The notes beneath the pieces were generated by a model, which had not been told where the DNA came from, made no database searches, and saw only the letters and a program-made list of their open reading frames with translations. A stretch of DNA of 64,000 nt from Caldicellulosiruptor hydrothermalis 108 (lineage in GTDB: Bacteria; Bacillota; Thermoanaerobacteria; Caldicellulosiruptorales; Caldicellulosiruptoraceae), in assembly GCF_000166355.1 (NCBI RefSeq), contig NC_014652.1, positions 1,313,001 to 1,377,000 of the forward strand. The letters are read 5' to 3'. Shown here piece after piece: positions 55,766 to 62,687 of the stretch; position 1 is the first letter of the stretch; each line of letters starts with the position of its first letter. The position numbers and the translations under genes were made by a program.

Positions 55766-57160
55766 ATGAAAAGATTTATGGATGAGGATTTTCTCTTGAA
55801 TAACAAGACTGCTAAAGTGCTTTACGAAAAATATGCAAAGGATATGCCAATTGTAGATTTCCACTGTCATTTAAACCCAAAGGAAATTTATGAAAATAAG
55901 ACGTTTAAAAACATAACAGAGGTTTGGCTTGGAGGAGACCATTACAAGTGGAGGCTTATGAGAACAAACGGAATCGAAGAAAAGTATATAACAGGAGATG
56001 CAGATGACTATGAAAAGTTCTTGGCATGGGCAAAGACCATTCCGATGGCAATAGGAAACCCAATTTATCATTGGACACATTTAGAACTCAAAAGATACTT
56101 TGGAATAGATGATGTATTGAATGAAAGATCTGCACCTATCATTTGGGAAAAGACAAACAAAGTTCTCAAAGAGCTTGGTGCAAGAGATATAATTTTAAAG
56201 TCCAATGTAGAAGTAATCTGCACAACAGACGACCCTGTTGATACACTTGAGTATCATTTAAAACTGAAAGAAGATAAAGACTTCAATGTCAAAGTTTATC
56301 CTACTTTCAGACCTGACAAGGGTGTGAACATCGAAAGAGAAACCTTCATCCCGTGGGTAAAAAAGCTTGCAGAGGTATATGGAAAAAAGATAGAAAGCTA
56401 TGATGAGTTTTTAGATGCTCTAAAGTCAAGAGCAGAGTTTTTCCACTCTGTGGGGTGTCGCATCTCAGACCATGCTATTGACGATATGGTTTTTGCTGAT
56501 GCATCTTTTGATGAAGTAGCTAATATTTTCAAAAAAGCTTTAGCAGGTGAGAAACTTACTGATATCGAAGTTGCAAAATATAAAACATATACATTGGGAT
56601 TCTTAGGGAAAGTTTATTCAAGTCTTGGCTGGGCAATGCAGCTTCATATAAATGCTCTGAGAAACAACAACACACGAATGTTCAATATTTTGGGGCCTGA
56701 CACAGGATATGATTCAATAAACGATGGTCATATAGCCTCTGCACTTGTCAAATTCCTTGATTCATTAGAAAAGGAAAACTCTCTGCCAAAGACAATTTTG
56801 TATTCCTTAAATCCAAAAGATAGCTATGTTCTTGCAACAATCATGGGGTCTTTCCAGGATGGTAGCGTTCCTGGCAAGATGCAGCTCGGTGCAGCTTGGT
56901 GGTTCAACGATAGCAAAGATGGCAACCTTCAGCAGATGAAAGACCTTGCAAATCTTGGGCTTTTGAGCCGATTTGTTGGAATGGTAACAGATTCTCGAAG
57001 CTTTCTGTCTTACGCAAGACATGAATACTTTAGAAGACTTCTTTGCAATTTGATTGGCGAGTGGGTAGAAAACGGCGAATATCCTTATGATTTGGAAACA
57101 CTTGGCAAAATAGTTCAAGGCATTTGTTATTATAATGCAAAAGAGTATTTTGGGTTTTAA
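55766..57160 (+). CDS. uxaC: Glucuronate (uronate) isomerase
   Basis: Isomerises D-glucuronate to fructuronate and galacturonate to tagaturonate. The protein has 464 residues, normal for UxaC. Seen: MPIVDFHCHLNPKEI near residue 24 (metal-binding HxH), EVICTTDDPVDTLEYH near residue 149, GCRISDHAIDDMVFA near residue 232, and MVTDSRSFLSYARHEYFRRL near the end. The frame is open further upstream, but AAGGAGG nine bases before ATG 55766 fixes the start. No other hexuronate genes are adjacent, so it is a single-gene unit. Confidence 0.96.
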   Translation: MKRFMDEDFLLNNKTAKVLYEKYAKDMPIVDFHCHLNPKEIYENKTFKNITEVWLGGDHYKWRLMRTNGIEEKYITGDADDYEKFLAWAKTIPMAIGNPIYHWTHLELKRYFGIDDVLNERSAPIIWEKTNKVLKELGARDIILKSNVEVICTTDDPVDTLEYHLKLKEDKDFNVKVYPTFRPDKGVNIERETFIPWVKKLAEVYGKKIESYDEFLDALKSRAEFFHSVGCRISDHAIDDMVFADASFDEVANIFKKALAGEKLTDIEVAKYKTYTLGFLGKVYSSLGWAMQLHINALRNNNTRMFNILGPDTGYDSINDGHIASALVKFLDSLEKENSLPKTILYSLNPKDSYVLATIMGSFQDGSVPGKMQLGAAWWFNDSKDGNLQQMKDLANLGLLSRFVGMVTDSRSFLSYARHEYFRRLLCNLIGEWVENGEYPYDLETLGKIVQGICYYNAKEYFGF

Positions 57161-57184
57161 AATAAGAAAAGATTATGGCAAAAT

Positions 57185-57217
57185 GGGTGGGCTAAACAAC
57201 CACCCTTATTTTTTTTA
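57185..57217 (+). terminator. Terminator after uxaC
   Basis: A 6-bp GC-rich stem GGGTGG/CCACCC, then TTATTTTTTTT. Confidence 0.75.
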
Positions 57218-57775
57218 ACTGTGGTTCATATAAAGTTAATTTTGGACTTAAATCCTACGATAGTAGCAACTCTGCCTTATTCTAAACCCAAGAAAATTGA
57301 AGCAATTTTAAGCTATTTCAAGAAAAACATAATTTTAGCTCAAAAATTGGCGAAATATTGTCTAAAAAAAGAAATAAACGGGATTGACAGTGTGAAAATG
57401 TATAAGATAAAATTTGCATAGAAATTCCAAGAATAAGTTTACAGAAAAAATAGTTTAAGTATAACAAACCCTAAATAAGATAATAAAGAATCAATTACAC
57501 TAAAAATCAAATAGAATGAAGAAATGAGAAGAATATACTATTGTTTAAAGTAGGATAATGTAACAAAATAAATGTTAGTTTCAAAAGTTTTTGTTGATTT
57601 AAAATAATCACAGTACTAATAGTAAGTTTGTATAATGGATCGAGGAACGAATTTAAGATAGAACAATAAAATTATTTAAGAAGTCAAGCCAAAAGCGAGG
57701 TTTGTATAGAGTATAACGTTTTTATGTGATCATATAAAATATGTGTTTACATATTTAAAAGGTGGAGTTTTGGGT
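57218..57775. other. AT-rich region without a convincing gene
   Basis: About 560 bases, very AT-rich, with scattered stop codons in all frames. A 66-codon frame at 57221-57421 starts with GTG inside the terminator tail and has no ribosome site, so it is not called. No tRNA-like fold, terminal inverted repeat or transposase remnant was recognised. A possible -10 (TATAAA, 57734-57739) lies upstream of the caspase-like gene. It may be decayed sequence. Confidence 0.5.
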
Positions 57776-58445
57776 GTGAGCAAATATAGTAGTATATTCG
57801 GTTCATGCTTATATGGTGATAGAGCAGGCGCTGAATATGTTACCAACCTAAAAAATAAACTTTCTCCAATTATGAATGCAGCTTTTGTTAGACTTAACAG
57901 TGATGCAAATGAATCTCATTTAAAAGATATTACATTAACCTCAAATGTTGATTTGTTAGTATATTCAGGACATGGATTAAAATTTACTAAAGAGAATGCT
58001 GCTCATTTTTTTTGCAAGAAGTACAGGGCAATCTTGGCATAATAGTTCAATGGAATACAATGACGAAGTAAATGCAAAAACAAATGAAGTTCGATTTGGG
58101 CACAACATGCTGAAATGGGTAGTAATGTATACATGCAACTGGCTTACTAACGATGGTGACCAAGAAAAGTTAGAGAATATTTATAAAACATTTGAAGGTG
58201 CAACTTTAGTTATGGGTTTTGCATCAACAATGTATTTAGATAGTCGTGAAGCAAACTATTTTGGTGATCTTTTGGTGAACAGTAAAAAATCTTTTAAAGA
58301 TGCATTTTTTACCGCAGCAAGGAAGTATCAGGTACAAAGGCAAAATGGTGACAGTATAGCTCGTGTTATGGGCTACACATTAGCAAAGAATGATTCATTG
58401 TTTAATAATTTTTACGGATGCCGTCCCAAAATGAGTGGTATGTAA
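57776..58445 (+). pseudogene. Caspase-like (DUF6345-type) cysteine peptidase homologue, frameshifted
   Basis: Two overlapping frames together form one protein of about 222 residues. The first frame (SKYSSIFGSCLYGDRAGAEY) ends in a beta strand and His motif VDLLVYSGHG. The second continues GQSWHNSSMEYND and then WVVMYTCNWLTNDGD, where the Cys follows a hydrophobic strand, as in caspase/gingipain folds. They are joined at a run of eight T (58006-58013); reading seven T restores a single frame through FFARSTGQSW. GTG 57776 is used as start with AAAGGTGGAG nine bases before. DUF6345 assignment is from memory of the family. It could be a pseudogene, a sequencing error or a slippage-expressed gene. 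Confidence 0.7.
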
Positions 58446-58541
58446 ACTAAAAGCAAGGATATTCAATAATAGACACTATAACAATTCCTCATACTGGTCA
58501 AATAATACCATAAATATTGGAAGAAAAGGGAGTGAGAAAAA

Positions 58542-59456
58542 ATGACAATGCGAAAAAATATTAAAATTTATTTGTTGTCTTTTTTAACAATTTTGATTAT
58601 TTTTGCTATAAGTTTTGTTTTGTATATTAATTCAAACAAAATACCAAAACTCAATATTCCTATGCCCGGACAGGAAATTCCTCAAATAGACTATAAAGTG
58701 ACTGCAAAATTTGATAATTTACCTACTGAAGCTATGGTATATAGATTTAAAAAGCCACAGGATGTCGACTTTTACTCAATTGCAAAGAAATTTGGCATTA
58801 GCGGAGATGTAAAATATGACTCAGAAAACAAAAGATACACAATAAATGATGAATCTGGACGTTATTTCGAATACGAAGTAGAGACAGGAAAATGGCTTTA
58901 TATTGATTTCAAGGAAAAGAATAATTACGAACCACAAAATATACCTTCTGATGAAGATTCCAAGAGGATTGCAATTGAATTTTTGAAAAAAGAAGGTCTT
59001 TACAATGAGAGATTTAATTACTGTACAGTTGTTCCTGAAGCATCGGGAGATAAGCTTACAAATGATTATAAGATTCATTGTTGGGATGTATATTTTTATC
59101 CATCGATAAATGGGAAACCAGTATATGGAGTTTCAAGGATAATGGTAAGTGTAGGTGATAATGGCAAGATAATAGAAGTCGACAAACTATACAAGGATAT
59201 TGAGGAATATAAAAAAGTTAAAATAGTTCCTGCAGAAAAAGCTTTAGAAAAAGTTAAAAAAAGGCAAGCTTCAAACAATATTAATCCAAGGGCTAAGTCT
59301 GCCACTATCAATAAAGTTTTTCTTGCCTACTGGGAAGATGCAGGGACAATTGAAGAACAGCCATATTTGCAACCTGTCTGGGTGTTTGCTGGAGAGGCAG
59401 TTACTGAGGATGGGAAATATGAATCATTTGATGCTGTTGTTCCAGCTATTGAATAA
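58542..59456 (+). CDS. Membrane-anchored extracytoplasmic protein, PepSY/YycI-like
   Basis: A 304-residue protein of unknown function. A transmembrane segment (IYLLSFLTILIIFAISFVLY, about 9-28) anchors a large outside part. Two repeats look like PepSY/YycI-type alpha-beta units: about 60-140 (KKFGISGDVKYDSENKRYTI) and about 185-290 (GKPVYGVSRIMVSVGDNGKI, then EEQPYLQPVWVFAGEAV). Such domains often act as protease inhibitors or signal modulators. GGGAGTGA precedes the ATG. It lies 96 bases after the caspase-like gene on the same strand and may be its functional partner, which is inference from position. Confidence 0.72.
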   Translation: MTMRKNIKIYLLSFLTILIIFAISFVLYINSNKIPKLNIPMPGQEIPQIDYKVTAKFDNLPTEAMVYRFKKPQDVDFYSIAKKFGISGDVKYDSENKRYTINDESGRYFEYEVETGKWLYIDFKEKNNYEPQNIPSDEDSKRIAIEFLKKEGLYNERFNYCTVVPEASGDKLTNDYKIHCWDVYFYPSINGKPVYGVSRIMVSVGDNGKIIEVDKLYKDIEEYKKVKIVPAEKALEKVKKRQASNNINPRAKSATINKVFLAYWEDAGTIEEQPYLQPVWVFAGEAVTEDGKYESFDAVVPAIE

Positions 59457-59575
59457 GATTTTGAGGTTCATTGTTAAAGGTTGAGAAGATAGTCAAAAAA
59501 CAATAATTTTCAATAACCAAAATCAAGCATTTGATGGTATTAAATGTTAATATTGAACTATACAGTAAAAAGGCA

Positions 59576-59609
59576 AGAGGGTTGGCTGGCAATTTTGCCC
59601 CAACCCTCT
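59576..59609 (+). terminator. Terminator or hairpin after the PepSY-like gene
   Basis: AGAGGGTTGG/CCAACCCTCT with an inner GGCA/TGCC extension; a long stable stem followed by ATTATTATCTT, a moderate T-tract. The remaining sequence to 59714 (about 105 bases) shows nothing recognisable. Confidence 0.7.
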
Positions 59610-59714
59610 ATTATTATCTTCGCTAACCTTTCTATGTTATAGACAATACAAATCAAACTCTACTTTAGCTTCACACCCTTCATACCCTTGAGCAGAAATC
59701 TTCTAAGTCCTTTG

Positions 59715-59753
59715 TTGAATCTCACGTAAATATGTGATACACTATTTTACGTG
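59715..59753. promoter_or_regulatory. Promoter with overlapping inverted repeat before vapBC
   Basis: TTGAAT (59715-59720), 17 bp, and TACACT (59738-59743) with an extended TGA in front. Perfect inverted arms CACGTAAA (59723-59730) and TTTACGTG (59746-59753) flank the -10. This fits an autoregulatory operator for the ribbon-helix-helix antitoxin. Confidence 0.6.
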
Positions 59754-59766
59754 GAGGTGAAATAGT

Positions 59767-60015
59767 ATGCGTAAATATCAGAACATTACTTTGTCTCTTC
59801 CTAAGGAACTAATTCAAAAGATAAAACATATTGCTGTTGAAAGGAATACATCTATTTCTGCGCTGCTCACAAGCTTGTTAGAAGAACTTGTAAATAGAGA
59901 AGAGTCATATCAAAAAGTCTATTTACAACATCTTAAACTTTTAGAAGAAGGATTTGACCTTGGAACAGGTGGAGCAATCACGTGGAGGAGAGAAGATTTA
60001 TATGAAAGAAAGTAA
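59767..60015 (+). CDS. vapB: Ribbon-helix-helix antitoxin (VapB/CopG type)
   Basis: An 82-residue protein. The N-terminal half is a ribbon-helix-helix DNA-binding fold (NITLSLPKELIQKIKHIAVE then NTSISALLTSLLEELV). The C-terminal part (GFDLGTGGAITWRREDLYER) is the flexible toxin-binding tail. It overlaps the PIN toxin gene by 14 bp. Antitoxin and complex are expected to repress their own promoter through the inverted repeat just upstream. Confidence 0.88.
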   Translation: MRKYQNITLSLPKELIQKIKHIAVERNTSISALLTSLLEELVNREESYQKVYLQHLKLLEEGFDLGTGGAITWRREDLYERK

Positions 60016-60445
60016 CTATCAATTTGTTGACACAAATATTTTGGTCTATGCTTATGATAAATCTGCAGGTGAAAAGCACGTAGTAGCTAAACAAATTGTG
60101 GAGAAACTTTGGAAAGAAAGAAATGGTGCTCTGAGCACTCAAGTTCTTCAAGAGTTTTTTGTTGTTGTTACAAAAAAGGTTAAAAATCCTTTAAGTTTTG
60201 AAAGCGCTTTTCAAATCATATCAGACTTAAAGTTATGGAAGATAGCCACAATTGAAGTAGAAGATATTTTAGAAGCTATAAAGATTTCACAAAGATATAA
60301 AATATCTTTTTGGGATGCTTTGATACTTTGCAGCGCTATAAGTTTAGGGTGTTCGGTAATATGGAGTGAAGATTTAAATTCTGGTCAGTATTTTGGGAAA
60401 ATAAAAGTAGTAAATCCTTTTTTGTGTTCACCTCTTGACATCTAA
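60002..60445 (+). CDS. vapC: PIN-domain toxin ribonuclease (VapC type)
   Basis: A 147-residue PIN nuclease with all acidic metal ligands: Asp10 (QFVDTNILVYAYD), Glu51 (LQEFFVVVT), Asp105 (ISFWDALIL) and Asp124 (IWSEDLNSGQ). The frame is open upstream inside the antitoxin gene, but GGAGGAG 11 bases before ATG 60002 sets the start. VapC toxins usually cut tRNA or rRNA. The target is unknown. No truncation is seen, so the pair looks functional. Confidence 0.9.
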   Translation: MKESNYQFVDTNILVYAYDKSAGEKHVVAKQIVEKLWKERNGALSTQVLQEFFVVVTKKVKNPLSFESAFQIISDLKLWKIATIEVEDILEAIKISQRYKISFWDALILCSAISLGCSVIWSEDLNSGQYFGKIKVVNPFLCSPLDI

Positions 60446-60463
60446 ACATTTGTTTGATATCCT
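60435..60463 (+). promoter_or_regulatory. LysM-gene promoter with LexA-like box in the spacer
   Basis: A perfect TTGACA (60435-60440), 17 bp, and TATCCT (60458-60463). Between them lies TAAACATTTGTTTG (60443-60456), an AAAC-N4-GTTT dyad like the one before uvrB. Binding here would block RNA polymerase. Confidence 0.65.
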
Positions 60464-60500
60464 TTATATAGAACATTTTATCGGAGAGAATGAATATTTT

Positions 60501-60830
60501 ATGAGAACAAAGGTTGTTATAAGAAATAAGTTTCGTTTTGGAATTGCATTGCTTCTTCTAATGGTATTTGTTATAACGGTTTTGATGATATCAATTGGAG
60601 AAGGGAAGGGCATTGATAAAGAAAAAGATATAAATTGGATATTTGTGAAGGTAAAAGAGGGAGATTCGCTGTGGACAATTTCAAAGGATTTTGTTGATGG
60701 AAGTGTAGACATTCGCGATTATATCTCTTTTATACGAAAAGTAAATAAATTGGAAAATGCAATATTGTATCCTGGGCAAGTATTAAAATTTGTGGATGTA
60801 AAGACATACAAACTTTTGTGCACAAAATAA
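60501..60830 (+). CDS. Small membrane-anchored LysM protein, YneA-like (probable SOS cell-division inhibitor)
   Basis: A 109-residue protein with one N-terminal membrane helix (FGIALLLLMVFVITVLMISI, about 13-32) and a C-terminal LysM domain (about 50-102: VKVKEGDSLWTISKDF, ILYPGQVLKFV). Size and layout match Bacillus YneA, which blocks division during the SOS response. The LexA-like box in its promoter supports this. GGAGAG lies about 13 bases before ATG 60501; the open frame upstream overlaps vapC. It ends in a terminator that runs into the convergent recombinase gene. Confidence 0.78.
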   Translation: MRTKVVIRNKFRFGIALLLLMVFVITVLMISIGEGKGIDKEKDINWIFVKVKEGDSLWTISKDFVDGSVDIRDYISFIRKVNKLENAILYPGQVLKFVDVKTYKLLCTK

Positions 60831-60832
60831 AA

Positions 60833-60887
60833 TCCCCTTGTCAGGAGTCCAACATATCTTGGTTTTCTCCTGAGAGGGGGTTTTTTT
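60833..60887 (+). terminator. Terminator of the LysM gene, lying in the recombinase 3' end
   Basis: CCCC...TCAGGAG pairs with CTCCTGA..GGGG and is followed by seven T on the plus strand. It overlaps the last 15 or so codons of the minus-strand recombinase. Confidence 0.8.
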
Positions 60888-61827
60888 CAAATGCTTTTTT
60901 AATATCATCGTCATTTACATGAGTATAAATCTCTGTTGTGGAGATACTTTGATGACCCAAAATAGTCTGAAGAGACCTTATATCAACTTTGCCGTGCCTG
61001 TACATGAGAGTTGCTGCTGTATGACGAAGCTTGTGGGCAGAGATCTTTTTCTGATTTATACCTGCCATTTTCACATACTTTTCAACAATGTATTGAACAG
61101 TTCTTCTGCTGATTCTTTTCTTTCTTTCACTCAAAAAAAGAGCATCTTTGTCTTTTACGCCTTCTGTAGGGCGGACCTTTAAATAGTTTTCAATTGCTTC
61201 TTTACATGCTTTGTTTAAGTATATTATTCTCTCTTTATTGCCTTTACCAACAATCCTAAGCATATCATCTTTTATATCCGAAAGGTTTATATTTACAAGC
61301 TCTGAAAGTCTAAGGCCGCAGTTTAGAAAAAGAGTAATTATTGCAAAGTCCCTTTCTTTATTTTCACCATCAATTGCAGAAAGTAGCTTTTTGCTTTCAT
61401 CAAGGGTAAGATAACGAGGGTTTCTTTTGCCAAGTTTTGGCGATTCTAAATCTTTTGCAGGGTTATCGGGAATGAGTTTAGCTTTGCTGTAAAGGTATTT
61501 AAAGAAGCTCCTGATTGATGCAACTTTTCGGGCTCTTGCATATGGACCATTGTTAAAGCGCGTAGCAAGAAAAGAAAAATATTCATACAGATTGCTAAGA
61601 GTTAAGGCTTTTAGCTTTTCAATTTCAAAATTGCTTACATCAATATTTTCAAGGTCTTCAATCTTTTCGATTTGGCTGAGCATATTCAGATCTTTTGCTT
61701 TTAGATATCTTAAAAAGGTTCTCAAGTCGTAATAATATTCTTTGATGGTATTTGGAGATTTATTTTTGATTGTAATCATATAATTCAAAAAATCTGCAAC
61801 ATAAGATGGAATATCAGAAAAATTCAT
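60841..61827 (-). CDS. Tyrosine recombinase (XerC/XerD-like)
   Basis: A 328-residue site-specific recombinase. The N-terminal SAM-like DNA-binding domain covers about 5-115 (SPNTIKEYYYDLRTFLRYL). The catalytic domain has every active residue: Arg173 (NCGLRLSELVNI), Lys195 (VGKGNKER), His265 and Arg268 (AHKLRHTAATL), His292 (LGHQSISTTEIYTHV) and Tyr301. The overall form resembles chromosomal Xer proteins more than phage integrases. ATG 61827 is chosen with GAAGGGAATGAG before it. The leader contains a 28-bp palindrome. Confidence 0.9.
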   Translation of the reverse strand: MNFSDIPSYVADFLNYMITIKNKSPNTIKEYYYDLRTFLRYLKAKDLNMLSQIEKIEDLENIDVSNFEIEKLKALTLSNLYEYFSFLATRFNNGPYARARKVASIRSFFKYLYSKAKLIPDNPAKDLESPKLGKRNPRYLTLDESKKLLSAIDGENKERDFAIITLFLNCGLRLSELVNINLSDIKDDMLRIVGKGNKERIIYLNKACKEAIENYLKVRPTEGVKDKDALFLSERKKRISRRTVQYIVEKYVKMAGINQKKISAHKLRHTAATLMYRHGKVDIRSLQTILGHQSISTTEIYTHVNDDDIKKAFEKNPLSGENQDMLDS

Positions 61828-61842
61828 TTTCTCATTCCCTTC

Positions 61843-61870
61843 ATTGCACAAAATTTTTATTTTGTGCAAT
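61843..61870. repeat. 28-bp perfect palindrome in the recombinase leader
   Basis: ATTGCACAAAAT-TTTT-ATTTTGTGCAAT: 12-bp perfect arms and a four-base centre, between the promoter and the start codon. The arm core GCACAAAAT recurs at 60820-60828, inside the palindrome TTTTGTGCACAAAA at 60814-60827 just beyond the other end of the gene. Confidence 0.8.
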
Positions 61871-61888
61871 TATATTTTCTTAAAATCT

Positions 61889-61918
61889 ATTATACTTCTC
61901 TTCTTTTTATCATGTCAA
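61889..61918 (-). promoter_or_regulatory. Promoter of the recombinase gene
   Basis: Read on the minus strand: TTGACA (61913-61918), 18 bp, TATAAT (61889-61894). Both hexamers are perfect. The predicted start near 61882 puts the palindrome in the untranslated leader. Confidence 0.75.
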
Positions 61919-61958
61919 CCTTTTTTCTTTTTCTTGTTTAACAACCCTATGTGGCTTC

Positions 61959-62504
61959 TTAAAATTCATAAGGTTTGCAAATTATTTCTTTAATCTTTGT
62001 TTCAAATATAGAAGCTGCATGTGAAGGTCTTATAATTACAGCAGTGTCTGCGCCTTCAGATGTTCCACCAATCGCAATTATATCTTCACCATATGGTATT
62101 AATCCTGCATCTAAGGCCATAACAGAAATCTCCACTGCAACCTTTACGCCTTGCCCGAGCATTCTAAGTGTGTGTGCCATGATTTCAACTGGATATACTC
62201 CGCCAAATTTTCTTGATATTCCTCTTTCCGCACCTGATAAAACATGTGTTCCTGTATAGACCTTAAACCCCATTGCTTTAAGCTCTTCAATAGTTTCCTG
62301 GCTTATTTCCATCTTTCCAGGTTCAGAAAAACCACTTACATGAGTTACAACTACAACATTTTTCCCACAATCTTTTAGAAGTTTAGCTGTACTTCCACTG
62401 CACGAAGCCACCACAATATGGTTAATATTTCTTTCGTTAGCAGTTTTTATCGCAAGCTCAACTGTCTTTAGAGTATTATGAGGACCTGCCGACTTAAAGT
62501 ACAT
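61959..62504 (-). CDS. Stand-alone pyruvate kinase alpha/beta (C-terminal) domain protein
   Basis: A 181-residue protein matching the C-terminal regulatory domain of pyruvate kinase without its catalytic barrel (TVELAIKTANERNINHIVVA, SGSTAKLLK, then GTSEGADTAVIIRPSHAASI). Related stand-alone proteins are known in clostridia and archaea; their role is not settled. ATG 62504 has GGGAG eight bases before; GTG 62513 lies in that site. It is 39 bases upstream of the recombinase promoter and divergent from the transporter genes. Confidence 0.8.
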   Translation of the reverse strand: MYFKSAGPHNTLKTVELAIKTANERNINHIVVASCSGSTAKLLKDCGKNVVVVTHVSGFSEPGKMEISQETIEELKAMGFKVYTGTHVLSGAERGISRKFGGVYPVEIMAHTLRMLGQGVKVAVEISVMALDAGLIPYGEDIIAIGGTSEGADTAVIIRPSHAASIFETKIKEIICKPYEF

Positions 62505-62687
62505 ATTACTCACTCCCTGCCCTATGGTTTTCCTTCAGTATATTAATTTTACAACGTGGAAGTGATGATGTCTATAACAGCAGCAGAAAAACAATCTGAA
62601 TACTTGTATTCAATCTAAAGATATTTTATACTATAAACTATAAAGACAAAATACATACAAAAATTTTCAAAAGGAGAGTGAACTTTA

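Noticed and set aside
57221-57421. 66-codon frame after uxaC
   Set aside because: Starts with GTG in the terminator tail, has no ribosome site and no recognisable family; probably chance in AT-rich DNA.
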